A stretch of DNA of 64,000 nt from Odontesthes bonariensis. Lineage: Eukaryota; Chordata; Actinopteri; Atheriniformes; Atherinopsidae. The notes below the pieces were generated by a model. It had not been told where the DNA came from, made no database searches, and was given only the letters and a program-made list of their open reading frames with translations. Made by a program: the position numbers and the translations under genes. The DNA lies in contig NC_134507.1 of the NCBI RefSeq assembly GCF_027942865.1, positions 40,210,797 through 40,274,796 of the forward strand. The letters are read 5' to 3'. Positions 1-10,829 of this stretch are shown in pieces. Within the stretch, counting starts at the first letter, position 1; each line of letters begins with the position of its first letter.

Positions 1-360
1 AGTGTCAAATGTCGTTGATGGAAAGGTGGTAGTGAGAGGCTCGATGAGGAGGAATGAGGAGCCCCTCAGACTACAGGTTTCTGCTTAGTTATAGGGCCCG
101 TTGGCCGAAGTCTGTGTTTGTTTTGATAGTCTATCAGGACTAACAACTGCAGTTGCACTTTTCCCCTTTTTCTGTTGTTCAGATCATTTTCACTGTTCTT
201 TCTTACAAACAGTACAGTAGCGTAATTAATTCATGACTAAATACATAATTTCAAATCAGATCATAATGATATGGAAACATGAAATTAAAGGATATCATTT
301 ATAAACTCTGTATGTATTCATCAAAAAAAGGGCAGCTTATTAAACATGACGCTGGAATAG
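1..360. other. no recognisable gene
   Basis: AT-rich sequence without a convincing ORF, RNA gene or repeat boundary. The tRNA-linked repeat begins just after it. Confidence 0.4.
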
Positions 361-379
361 ATCTAGAATGCGTTACTTT

Positions 380-895
380 TTAATGTGCTGGATGGTGGGT
401 GGTCTCAGGAGTTTTTGTGGGCTGTTCAGTGTATGTGTCTAATAACTTCACTCATGTTGAGTGAAGGGTGAGCCAACTCCAAACAATATAGGCTCATTGC
501 TCTGGAAAAGTCAAAGAAGAAAGAAAGCAATCACAAATTCCCAGGATTCCATGGCTACCTCAGCTGTCCACGCGCTCTCACGAAACGCAAAAAGCCCACC
601 TTTTGGCTCGTTGGTCTAGAGGTATTATTCTCGCTTAGGGTGCGAGAGGTCCTGGGTTCAAATCCCGGACGAGCCCACCTACTTTAAGAAACCTATACGG
701 AAAGCTTGTTGGTTAACTTTGGGTACCTTCCTTGATCTCAAATGCGTCTCTCTTTGCTCACCCAAATTGTTAATTAAGAGTGCTGATAACAACTGCAAAA
801 ATGTCCTGTCTTATTATATTGTTTGGAGCTGTGGCAGTTGGCTCTCCCTTCACTCAACATGAGTGAAGTTATTGAAGACATAGACTGAACATCCT
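380..895. repeat. inverted repeat flanking a tRNA-Pro gene
   Basis: The stretch at about 420-492 is repeated in reverse complement at about 807-893, so the tRNA at 605 sits in the spacer of an inverted repeat. Each arm carries a small perfect hairpin, CTTCACTCA and TGAGTGAAG separated by TGT. The left arm, tRNA and right flank recur as a direct copy at about 10610-11266. I infer a mobile or segmentally duplicated unit carrying the tRNA; no transposase or TSD was found. Confidence 0.65.
605..676 (+). tRNA. tRNA-Pro (AGG), possibly degraded
   Basis: A 72-nt cloverleaf with acceptor GGCTCGT paired to ACGAGCC and discriminator C. The anticodon stem CTCGC/GCGAG closes the loop TTAGGGT, giving anticodon AGG. 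The internal promoter boxes are present (TGGTCTAGAGGT for box A, GGTTCAAATCC for box B). The T stem has one mismatch (CCTGG against CCCGG), and the D loop differs from the copy at 10154. It may therefore be weakened or a pseudogene. Confidence 0.8.
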
Positions 896-1026
896 CAACA
901 TTAAAGCCACTAACAGTTAAGTGAACAACTCTTCTGCAATTTTTAGCTAGACAAACCGGTATCCCGGCTTTTACTTGGAGTTTATGTTGACCCTCCACAA
1001 GTTTACACTCACAGCTGGGATTTGTT

Positions 1027-1556
1027 AGCCTGGGTGCCAACCGAATTTAGCCCGCCCATAAAAATTTTGGTCGGGAAGTTCAGTCTGGCTCTCCTCAGTT
1101 GGGGAAATCTCTATGCTCGACATCGCAACAGTCGACCCAATCAGATTGCCAGGGCGGGCTTTATATGATGATGGACAGATGATCAACAGGGACATTATCG
1201 ACTTTGTCACTAAAGAGCGCTTGGTTTGAATTAGTTTGAAACAAACATGGCTGCCGCTGGAGAGCTAGGGTGTGTAGATTCTGCCATCGAGTCTGTTCTA
1301 CAGGATCTCCACATTGCATTCTTTGAAAGACGAACAGAGGAACGCAATAAAGGCTTTTATCGATAGAAAATATGTTTTTGCCGTCCTTCTTACAACAAGT
1401 GTGTGTTGCTTAATCTACGTCATATACTACATTGCTCTGATTGGTTGTAGGTCTATCCAATTGAGCGAAGAGGCATTTTTACTCCTGGTTCGGTTGAAAC
1501 ACACCCCATACTCAATACAGATGGGTAACTCGAATCTTTTGGGAAATCTGGGCTGA
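1027..1556 (+). mobile_element. decayed transposon fragment with RecQ-helicase-like start
   Basis: The stretch opens with GCCTGGGTGCC, which I recall as a common fish repeat terminus. At about 1317-1400 a frame reads LKDEQRNAIKAFIDRK, resembling the Q-motif region of RecQ-type helicases. The Walker A segment expected next is degenerate (LLTTSV in place of a P-loop). The frame stays open to 1556 but loses similarity. This is recall of a repeat family, not a search, and a non-functional remnant is the safest reading. Confidence 0.4.
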
Positions 1557-2057
1557 TTAGATCATTTCGAGGAAGGTATTCGAGTTATACGGATCACTTG
1601 AATCACTTGAGTCACAACAAAAAAAAAAAACCCTTCTGCCGTTTAGTGGCTGTGCGCCTCGCCTTTTTTTTGTCCCATTTATCAATTAATTTTGATAAAT
1701 CAAAGAGCAGCCTACGGCTACAAGTTCATTCATTTATTTTTGTCAAGTAATAATTCAATGCCATTTTATCTGAAAGCCAGACACAACAGCTAGTGTGTGC
1801 ATTTACACAGCGACAAATGTGGTAGCATTAGGTGAGGCAATGCTGAGTTTAGACCTAAAAGTAAACAACATGGAATGATCTTGCCCTCCCTATATCACTA
1901 AATGATTATTTTTCAACGACTGTACAAGATGCATGAAGCCACGCTAACCGAGCCTGTAGCGAGGTACAGAGGCTTCAGCAGTCAGATGGGTTGACAACAA
2001 TCCTTGCTGCCGACTGGGCGCTCGCTCGTCAAGTCACGAGACAGAATCGAAACTTAA

Positions 2058-3088
2058 AGGGACACTATGTAATAAATTAAGTCATTTATTAGCTCAAATC
2101 AACATATTCATTCATAAGTTAGTCCTCATTGGTGTAAAATGATCTCTGTCAAAAATCTCACTTATCCTCCTGAGTGAAGAATAACTTGTCTGTATCTACA
2201 TAGAGCAGGTAAGCTCTATGGAGGCTGCCATGTCCTTCCGGTCTATGAAAAATGACGAAGTGCCGAGAGGGACATAAAGCACTTCGAATCGCGATTTCCC
2301 CACCAGGCCTACAAGCAGAAATGACGTCATTGTGACGTCATTTCCGCCAAATGGCTTACAGCCGCTAATGCTAAATAGATTTTATTCCTTGGCACATATG
2401 TCTTTGTGTTCATTAGCTTTCTTTTTGTAAGTGCATCATCTTCTTCTTTTTATTATTATTCCTATGCTCCCCCTGGATATCTTCTTTTTGGCGTTATGCT
2501 CACATTTGTAAACTGTTATTTTGTTGATTTACTAATAAAGTTTAAAAAAAAAAAATAAAAAATGCTAAATAGTTTTTATCTCGTAAATGATCCCACTAAT
2601 AATGCATTGATTGTTACCAAACTTCTGCCGTAGTACACATAGGCTCTTAACTCACAAAACGAGGCATTAGAAAGTTTGTAAGTTTACCGGGAGTTTATTT
2701 ACCGCTGCTAATGCTTCTATTGCTAACGCAGGCTAATGCTAACGCTGCGTCGACGTCACTTCCGGTAACTCCCGGAACATGACTAATTGCATTGCTTGCA
2801 CACCAAAGGAGATGTTATGTTATCTGACATGTTATCTGTCATCTGTATTCATAGTGTTGTTGTATGTGTGTTATGTAATCCTTTGTACTGTGTGTCTTGA
2901 TTTCTTTTTGTTTGTATGGACCTTGAGTCTGAAGCTATAGCTTCTTAAATCTTGACACATTCCGCTTGCCGTAGTTCAAGAAGTTGCAGCGCACATTTGA
3001 AAACGTGAGGCGCTAGAGAGCAAATTCATTCGACTTTGCAAAATAAAATTGCACCACTAGATGGGGGAAGAAATTACATAGTGTCCCT
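2058..3088. mobile_element. TTAA-site non-autonomous DNA transposon (1031 bp)
   Basis: It is bounded by TTAA at 2054-2057 and 3089-3092 and has perfect 15-bp terminal inverted repeats, AGGGACACTATGTAA and its complement. The opposite arm of the surrounding palindrome has the uninterrupted site: TTAA at 3208-3211, flanked as the empty target should be. TTAA targets are typical of piggyBac and Kolobok transposons, so a MITE of one of those is inferred. It contains an L1 tail insertion at 2379-2560. Confidence 0.8.
2379..2560 (+). mobile_element. 5'-truncated L1-type LINE tail with poly(A)
   Basis: A 182-bp insert ending in an AATAAAG signal and an A-rich tail, flanked by a perfect 12-bp TSD (AATGCTAAATAG at 2367-2378 and 2561-2572). 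The tail and TSD show target-primed reverse transcription. The 3' sequence resembles fish L1/Tx1-like tails. It is the innermost layer of a three-deep nest. Confidence 0.75.
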
Positions 3089-3752
3089 TTAAAAAGCTCT
3101 GAGTTGGCATGGATCCGCTACTTGCTCGTCTGACCGCTGAATCGCTGGCTCTGGGTGACTCAGCGGTCAGACAGGCAAGTAGCGAATCCATGCCAACTCG
3201 AAGCTTTTTAAGTTTCGATTCTGTCGCATGACTTGACGAGCGAGCGCCCAGTCGTGGCAGCAAGGATTTTCACTGTCGGGCCGTGAGTCACCCAGAGCCA
3301 GCATGATTCGCCAGACTCAGCCGAGTTGGTCAAATGAAACGAAACCTAACAGGTGGTACGAGTCAGCGGGGATTCGTCCCTCACTGTAAGTAACGGACGG
3401 ATCGCAAGTCAGGACGGATCAGTAGGGGGCATGGCTCACTTAACCGACAAACGGGCTCGTGACAAACGGGGCAGGAGTTAAGGCTTTTGCATGGTTGCCG
3501 CGTCTGCTCGCGCGAGCGGTGTTGATGACGTCACGAGTTCGTGCCCGCCATAGGACCCTATATAGTGGCGCAAGTCGTTGTGCGCCAGTAGTTGCAATTT
3601 TCTCCGTCACAGAGGTGGCGCTGCTACGTGAAGGTTACCTCTACTCTACAACCACGAAAGTGGAGAAGAAAACAATGCCGCTGTCAAAAGCAAGAATACT
3701 GTAATTAATGATACTGCTGCAGTTTTCGGATCATTTTAATTTTTTAATTCAG

Positions 3753-4028
3753 TTAAAAGAGGTGAAGGTTTGAAGCCCCCGGCATCAACAGAGTCTCTGC
3801 CCTCTTCTTTGCCTTCAGGTATCTGTCCCGTAGCTTCTTCCACACATTCTTACAGAACTCTCCCTCTTTCCCCAAAGTTCTGCCAATCTCTGTGCACCAG
3901 TTTGGGGAGTTTACGTGCTCCCTGTGCTGTTTCACTGCAGTTTCGTACAGCTGTCTGTACAAACGCACCTCCTCACTGAGCCTGGTCTCACATCGGTCCA
4001 TCCGGTTCGTTGTGCTCGGCGCCGCCAA
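3753..4028 (-). CDS. MADF/SANT-like DNA-binding domain ORF, single exon
   Basis: A 91-codon ORF starting MAAPSTTNRMDRCE and continuing with a pattern typical of MADF domains: LYRQLYE, then PNWCTEIGR, then CKNVWKKLRDRYLKAKK. MADF proteins bind DNA, and in fish they are often the second protein of PIF/Harbinger transposons. Only the N-terminal domain is present. The ORF ends soon after the domain and I found no confident downstream exon. It may be exon 1 of a host gene or a transposon remnant. Confidence 0.45.
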   Translation of the reverse strand: MAAPSTTNRMDRCETRLSEEVRLYRQLYETAVKQHREHVNSPNWCTEIGRTLGKEGEFCKNVWKKLRDRYLKAKKRAETLLMPGASNLHLF

Positions 4029-4348
4029 GTTACAAAAATCGACTGGTGCACGACAACGCGCTGCGCCGTCTTTTCAAGGGAAGCGCCATGCCTGAAACGT
4101 CATTTTGACGTCACGGTGCGACACCGCCGTGACAGACGCGGCAACCATGCTACCGCCTTTAGGTTTCGTTTCACTCAGTGTGTGACTGTGTGTTCGTGAC
4201 TGAACACCATGCTAGAGAATGACTGTAGCCTAGTAGACAACTAAAGAGGGATATATATTACGGTTTCATAATTTCTCTCACGAGTAAGGTGCAAGAGCGC
4301 TGTAACTGCCATTTCTTGACATAATGAAATGCCGTCTGGCTCGACTTG

Positions 4349-4388
4349 GGCGGATCTTTTTTTTTTTTTTTTTTTTTTAAGGCGGATC
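4349..4388 (-). repeat. orphan poly(A) tract between short direct repeats
   Basis: A run of 22 T (4357-4378; poly(A) on the minus strand) is bracketed by GGCGGATC at 4349-4356 and 4381-4388. It abuts the L1 target-site duplication. It may be a second reverse-transcription event that copied almost only a tail. Confidence 0.5.
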
Positions 4389-4612
4389 AAATGCATTTTT
4401 TTTATTGAAAAAGGTGGTACATACAAACAATTATACATTGAACAGCAGACATGTGCTTCGATATTTCTGTATCTATGTATCAACAAAAATAAATAAATGA
4501 TAAATAATTCTTTTTTCTTTTAAACAATGTAAAGGACAATTTAGATTAGATTAGGCTACATTAAATCAACTAAAAGAAAAAAACAAACAATAAACAAAAC
4601 ACGAGGAATACA

Positions 4613-7600
4613 TTAAAGAACATTCAAAAGTCTTTCATTTTTCTTATTATTGACAAACTTAAGAGACTTGAAAAGAGTGGACAATTCTAACATAAAAACA
4701 TTAAAGAAAGGCTGATTTTTCTGCCATTTTTGTTTATGAATAAAAAACTTAGCTTGCAAAATATAAAAGGTAACTAAAAATTCAAACGATGGATCTTTTG
4801 AGTTTTCATAGTAAAAGAAAATATCTTTAAGAGAGAAAACATAATGGCCATGCTGTGCAAAAAGATAAGAACTAAGGTTTGCTAGAAATTGTTTCACTAA
4901 GTTACAGTGAAAAAATAAATGTACAAGAGTTTCACCTTCTTCATCACAAAAAGAACAATTAAAACTTAAGTCTGTGTGTTTGGAAATATATACATTTGTA
5001 GGGTAAATTTTGTGGAGAATTTTAAAATGAGTTTCTTTTATTGTATTCGTTATACACTATTTATGAGGTAGCAACCAAGCCTTCTTCCAAATGATACCTT
5101 GAACTAAAGAATTCCAAAAAAATGTCCCTCTAGGAGTAATTCTGTTTCTTTGCTGAAGAGACTGACGCACATGTTTATTGGAACATTTTTTATCAAATAT
5201 ATTAATGCCATTCAATATTATTTCTGAATAGGGAGAAGGAGTAGGTAAATTATATGATAAGTGACTTTTAATTAGAAGAGCTAATCCATGAGGGATTGCT
5301 TTGATTATTGTGTTAAATTGACGGAAGGGTACAGGAAAGTAGTACTGTGACAAAAACTGCTCATATGTCAACAAAGTGCCAGAATTTTCAAACAATGAAA
5401 AAATATTACATATACCATGTTCAAACCACTTAGGGTAAAATAAAGTTTTGTTTCTTACAGTGATGTCAGAATTGTTCCAGATAAACACTTTATGGGGGGA
5501 GAAGTTATGAACAAAGCACATTCTCCAAGCAAGTAGGCATTGCCTATGGAAATTAGAAAGTTTAATAGGCAATTTAGATTGGACAAAGTTGCACTTAAGA
5601 ATAAAGGAAAGACCACCTAATTTGTTGAATATGTGATTAGGGATAAAAAACCACAGTGAGTTAGGTTGTAAAAGGCATCTTCGAATCCACCCAGTCCTGA
5701 AGGAATCAATTGTGTTAGAGAAGTCTAAAAAGTCTAGACTTCCATTAGCTTTACAATCTGTCAGCACTTCCTTCTTTAATTTATGAGGTTTACTTTTCCA
5801 TATGAAATCCAGAAATATTTTGTTGATCTGTTTTATTGTTTGATCCTTCAGAAATAGGGAGAGAGAGGGATAAACAAAATGAGAAAGACCATCTGCTTTA
5901 GATAGCAAAGTTCTTCCATATATTCTTAGATCTCGTTGTAACCAAGAATTAAAGATGTTCTTGGCTTTAATTATTTTCCCTGCAAAATTCAGTTCCTCTC
6001 TAATCTTGGGATCCTTAGTTAATTGTATTCCTAAATATTTAACTGTTTGTTTTACTGGGATGTTATCCAATACTGAGTCATTGCATTCCTTTAGGGGTAA
6101 TATTTCACATTTTGAAGTGTTCAATTTGAGACCTGATGCATTAGAAAATTGCTCTACAAGAGCCAGCGCATGAGGAAGTTGTACTTCATCTTGTAAAAAC
6201 AAAATCGTGTCATCTGCCAGTTGCGATATTTTGATTTCCCTCTCAAAAATTGTTAGGCCCTTTAAATCAGGATCATTAAGTATACTTAAAGCAAGAAGCT
6301 CTGTCACTAATATAAATAAAAGGGGAGAAAGAGGACACCCTTGCCTTATTCCACGCTCAACATTAAATCTTTGGGTAGTGTTATGGTTAACTATTACAGA
6401 GCTGTTTATGTCATTATAAAGTGTCTGAATTACATTAATGAAGGGTTGACCAAATCCAAATAGCTTGAGAGATTGAAAAATAAACTGATGTTCAATAGAG
6501 TCAAAGGCTTTGTAAAAGTCTAGCAGTAGCAAGAGAGCTTCAGAGTGTACCTCATCTGAATAATCTAAAAGATCAAGTACCAATCTTATGTTGTTTGTAA
6601 TATGGCGATTTTTAATAAACCCTGATTGTGTCTCTGATATGATATCATCAAGCGCAATTTTAAATCTTTTTGCATAGACAAATGCTAAAATTTTGTAGTC
6701 AATTGTTAACAATGATATCGGGCGCCAATTTTCAACAGAATGTGCATCTTTCCCTGGTTTGGGGATTAGAGAAATTACTCCTTGCTTCATAGTTGAAGTC
6801 ATATGCCTCTGCTCAATGCATTTTTTAAACATACAAAATAATGGGTTCTCAATGTGTTCCCAGAAATGAACGTAGAATTCTATAGATAACCCATCTATAC
6901 CTGGGGCTTTGCCTTTCTTCATTGAAAAGAGAGCATTCTTTATTTCAGCTTTAGTTATGTCAGAGTCACAGAGCGACACATAAGAATCATCTACGGTTGG
7001 GATGTATTTCTCTATATTTTTAATGAACACTTCCGCTGTACAGCTATTAAATTTGGATGTGTATAATTCTTTATAGAAATTATGAATATGTTTTGAAATT
7101 AGAGTAGCATCATTACAGATTTTCCCATTAATATTGAGAGAATTCAACATTTTCCTTTGACCATTCCTTTTCTCCAAAGCAAAAAAATAAGTGGAGTTTT
7201 TCTCCCCCTCTTCCAGCCATTTGGCTCTGGAGCGCACATAGGCACCTCTTGCCAAATTCAAATAAAGATCATCCAATTGCAAACTGATTTTTTTTATTTC
7301 TAATTTTTCTTCTTCTGTATTATTTTCATTGGTTAACCCATTTAAGCGTTGCAATAGCTCAGTTTCTAACTGATTCCTTCTAGCCTTAATCAGTTTACAT
7401 CTTTTAGAGGCAATAAGTCTAGCTTTATATTTAAAAAACTCCCATGTTTGTTTGTATCCATCACTACATTCAGCAAATAGCTCTTTGATAACTTCTTTAA
7501 TACAGTCATTGAATTCCTCATCATTTAAAAGGGAATTATTAAATTTCCAGTATCCCCTTATTGCTGGTTTGTTATGTTGGTCACCAATCTTGAGAGTTAT

Positions 7601-8299
7601 GAATTTGTGGTCTGTTAAAGGTGCAGCAGAGTGGGTGATATTTATAACTAGAGACAAAGCAGACTGTGAGACTAAAAAAAGATCAATTCTTGATTTCAAT
7701 GTCATATTATTGTTAGACCAGGTGAAATCAACTAAGTCTGGGTTAAAGAAACGCCAAGTATCAGTTAAGGACAGGTCAGAAGTTAAAGACAAAATTAAGT
7801 TGTTTAAAATTGAATTTTGATTCAACTTTGGTGGAAATCTATCAATTGTAGCATCCATACATTCATTGAAATCCCCTCCTAGAATTAATATTGAACCTTT
7901 ATATTTGTCACTGAGTAGTTTGGTTTTACTGGAGATCTCAGCAAAAAGGATTTTGTTGAGTTGACTAGAATTATACCCATAGATATTACCTATAATAAAG
8001 GTAGTGTTATCATGCTTGGCAACAATTAAGACCCATCTACCTTCTAAAGAATGTATCATTTCCAAAACCTCTCCTTTAAATCTGTGAGTGAGTATTGCAA
8101 CACCTGCAGAATGATTGCTACCATGAGAATAGTATATTCTGCTACCCCACTGTAATTTCCAAAATTTCCCATCTTCTTCAAGTGAATGTGTCTCTTGTAG
8201 CAATACAAAATCTGCCTCACTTCTTTTGCAAAATAAAAATAAAGCCTTTCTTTTCACACTTTCTCGTATTCCTCTAACATTTAAAGACACAAAACACAA
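4613..8299 (-). pseudogene. L1 ORF2: endonuclease and reverse transcriptase, one in-frame stop
   Basis: ORF2 nicks the target and copies the element RNA into it. The N-terminal ~225 residues are an APE-type endonuclease with its key blocks: SLNVRG, LLQETH, GGDFNE, SRIDLFL and TDHKF. The RT follows, with GIRQGCPLSPLLF, LLLDFYKAFDSI and the catalytic LADDT. TAG at 5057-5059 interrupts at about residue 1081. The same frame then continues to 4613 and includes the C-terminal CSFC...H...C zinc-knuckle. Counting through the stop it spans about 1228 codons, the expected family length. No ATG precedes the endonuclease; the first candidate is TTG. Confidence 0.92.
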
Positions 8300-8741
8300 A
8301 GATTCAACAATGAATAAAAAAAGAAAAAACTAAAATAAACACTGATTTGCAAGAACTTGCAAAAACTCACCTACAAAGGGAGGTGGATAACAACTTTAAC
8401 ATAGTCTGATGCAAAATAAACATCACCAAATATTAAGCATATTGAAAGCTTCTACATTTTTGCCTCACTGAATGAAAAATGACTGACTTTTACTGAGAGT
8501 TTACTGGGGAAAAAAATGAAAAGAAACTTTGGTATAGGTTAATATCACCAAATATGAATTCAAATGTTGCTAAGATTGGGAAAGTTGTCCTATCAATTAG
8601 AGGACCTTAAAACTTAAAAATCCAGGATTAAATTAAGAACAAGATTAGGTCTAAGCTTCTTTGAAGGCAAATAAAAGGAAGGTAGGCTCGGCATGTTTAA
8701 AATTTCTGTGGAGAGCTATGAGCCTTGAACCTTAATTCAAC

Positions 8742-9619
8742 TCACTTGACCTCTGTATAGTCATATTTTTTTCCATCGATGAGAGCATGGGAGTCTTTGT
8801 AAGACGCCCTTTTCCCTTGACTTCGTGCCTTCTGGACTAAAGGCCACAACTTCGCTCGTGCCGCTCTGTCCTCTGGTGGTACAGGCTCCGTGATTGACAG
8901 TTTGTTATCAATGAGAAACTTGCATTTTTTCGATGCTTGCCAGATAGCGTCTCTTACCCTTCTGAATGAAAAGCGGATGATAACCGAACGGCACTTTGCA
9001 TCAGTTGGTGGCGGCCCGAGGCGGTGTACCACATCCACACCAGCGTCAAGGAGATCGGCAGAAAGATCAGTCGCCACTTGTTGCAGCACCTCGATGACAC
9101 TTCCTCTTATATCTTCTCCTGCTTGTTCTTTTAGACCATGGAGTTTCAAGAAGGATCTCCAGTTGTAGCGCTGTGATTCGATCAAGGCTTTTTTCAAAGC
9201 AGCGTTGTTTTTTGCAGCGCATGCACTTCATTCTGCAGATGAGAAAGTTCCTTCTTGTTTTCACCAACCTCACGAACGAGTTGCTTGACCGTAGTGGATA
9301 AATTGTCCAGTTCTTTTGAAGTAGCTTGAGTTGTTTTTTCAATCACTGACACCTTCTGAAAAGTAGCATCATGCTTGAGGGACAACTTGCTAATCGCAGC
9401 TAAAATAACCTCGTTAACACTACTGTGCGATTCTTCTCTTTTAGGTTTTTTGAACGAAGGCTTCTCTGGGGTATCCGGTAAGGGGATTAGTGAAACGTTT
9501 TCTATCATTGTTGGATTGGAGTCGAACCAAATCATCTCAGACCCTCCAGCTAGGTTAGCCTCGCCCGTTGCCATCTTCGGTATCTTCGGTCTTTGTTTAT
9601 TTTTGACTTTCTTTCCCAT
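8742..9619 (-). pseudogene. L1 ORF1 protein (coiled coil, RRM-like), frameshifted
   Basis: L1 ORF1 proteins are RNA-binding chaperones that coat the element's transcript. The first part (9619-9194) has a charged N-terminus and a long heptad-like stretch with SKLSLKHDATFQKVS and QLVREVGENKKELSHLQ, a coiled coil. The frame is lost near 9190-9200. The second part (9197-8742) holds the RRM and C-terminal domain, with LKLHGLKEQAGED, VVHRLGPP and VIIRFSFRRVRDAIW. The two parts lie in different frames, so one small indel separates them. Confidence 0.85.
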
Positions 9620-9752
9620 AAAATCCAGTTATTTTTTATTTTATTTTTCAAAACTGAGTAAAACAAAACAAAAATGGCATCACAATTAACATAAATTATT
9701 GTTATAGCCACTTCCCTTGACGAGCTCAACCGAACACGCCTTGCTCCACAGA

Positions 9753-9761
9753 CGCCATCTT
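9753..9761 (-). promoter_or_regulatory. YY1-like motif at L1 5' end
   Basis: On the minus strand the element starts G-AAGATGGCG. The AAGATGGC core matches the YY1 site found near the 5' end of mammalian L1 elements, where it sets accurate transcription starts. Equivalent use here is inferred from position only. Confidence 0.5.
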
Positions 9762-9777
9762 CGCGGATCAAATGCAT

Positions 9778-10153
9778 GCCACCATCCGGTCTGCCCGGGT
9801 GACGTATTTATCCGGGTTGAAAACCGGATAACCCGGATTTTGTTACAGCTCTAATACTCAAAACTCTATCCAGCGGTATCAGACTCACATTCTGACTAGA
9901 ATCGTGAGTATGACGTAGTCAGGCTAGGGATTTGTAGTGTTACAGATTCATTTACACATACTTTTGGCAACTAATCTCCACTTTAGAATAAGAGAACTTT
10001 GAAATAAAAAAGATGGAAGCAACACTGACATTGAGTGAGCTGAACTGAAAGTTGTAGGATGTTTCTATTTGATGACCGAACGTACCTTCCGAGGGTATCG
10101 TTTTGCTATCTGTGGCCCGCGGCGCTCGTATGACGTCCAAAGTTGCAAACCCT
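9778..10153. other. intergenic, no gene seen
   Basis: No convincing ORF. A CCGGGTTGAAAACCGG-like short inverted motif lies near 9810-9830, and the rest is unannotated. Confidence 0.35.
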
Positions 10154-10225
10154 GGCTCGTTGGTCTAGGGGTAGGATTCTCGCTTTGGGTGCGAGAGGTC
10201 CCGGGTTCAAATCCCGGACGAGCCC
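10154..10225 (+). tRNA. tRNA-Pro (UGG)
   Basis: A 72-nt cloverleaf: acceptor GGCTCGT/ACGAGCC, anticodon stem CTCGC/GCGAG with loop TTTGGGT (anticodon TGG), T arm CCCGG-TTCAAAT-CCCGG fully paired, discriminator C. Box A (TGGTCTAGGGGT) and box B (GGTTCAAATCC) are canonical. Of the three tRNA-Pro sequences here, this is the only one with no visible defect. Confidence 0.93.
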
Positions 10226-10829
10226 TTCCCTGGTTTACTGGCCTTGTGTCTCTGCTTTGCTGGGAAATCAGAGAATGATTGAATCAATGACTATAACATT
10301 GAATGCATTTGGAATCAAACTCCAAAATTGGGAAATACAGCTCAAACCTCCAACACTCATTCTGAAGTTGCTTCAAGTCCTTCTTAAATGAATTTCTTAT
10401 CTGGAATTTGAAAGACAGATTCATGCATAAATACCTGTATCATGTAAGCACATCCTCTGCAGTATTATCTAAAGCAGTTTTGGTATTTGTTCTATAAATC
10501 CAGATTGAAACGCTTCAAGTCAATGGTAGAAAAATGGAGATATAGACCTGTTCTGTCTTAAAGTTGGGCTTCTTGATAAAATGTGATGTGAATTGGTGGA
10601 ACCTGGCCGTGAGTATTGACTCATTGGTCTCAGGAGTTTTTGTGGGCTGTTCAGTGTATGTGCCTAATAACTTCACTCATGTTGAGTGAAGGGAGAGCCA
10701 ACTCCAAACAATATAGGCTCATTGCTCTGGAAAAGTCAAAGAAGAAAGAAAGCAATCACAAATTCCCAGGATTCCATGGCTACATCAGCTGTCCGCGCAC
10801 TCTCACGAAACGCAAAAAGTCCACCTTTT

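Larger units (their letters stand above)
1999..3268. repeat. long fold-back (palindromic) element, left arm interrupted
   Basis: With the 2058-3088 insertion removed, 1999-2057 joined to 3089-3150 is the near-perfect reverse complement of 3165-3268. This makes a hairpin with arms of about 115 bp. Both arms contain the GGGCGCTCGCTCGTCAAG block and the GAGTTGGCATGGAT block. No protein is encoded. Such fold-back units are usually non-autonomous DNA transposons. Confidence 0.75.
4397..9762 (-). mobile_element. full-length L1/Tx1-like LINE (5366 bp)
   Basis: Minus-strand non-LTR retrotransposon flanked by a perfect 15-bp TSD, GCGGATCAAATGCAT, at 4382-4396 and 9763-9777. From its 5' end it has a short leader beginning GAAGATGGCG, ORF1 (9619-8742), ORF2 (8299-4613), a 3'UTR, an AATAAA signal and a short A-run. 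The ORF order, C-terminal CCHC motif and poly(A) tail place it in the L1 group. The LADD form of the RT motif suggests Tx1-like fish lineages. Damage seen: one frameshift in ORF1, one in-frame TAG in ORF2, and no ATG at the ORF2 start. Confidence 0.92.

Noticed and set aside
3093-3207. A 115-bp TTAA-flanked hairpin inserted in one arm
   Set aside because: The alternative (TTAA element at 2058-3088 inserted in a longer palindrome) explains both arms and the 15-bp terminal repeats with fewer events.
7452-7820. Plus-strand ORF of 122 codons
   Set aside because: Antisense shadow of the L1 endonuclease region.
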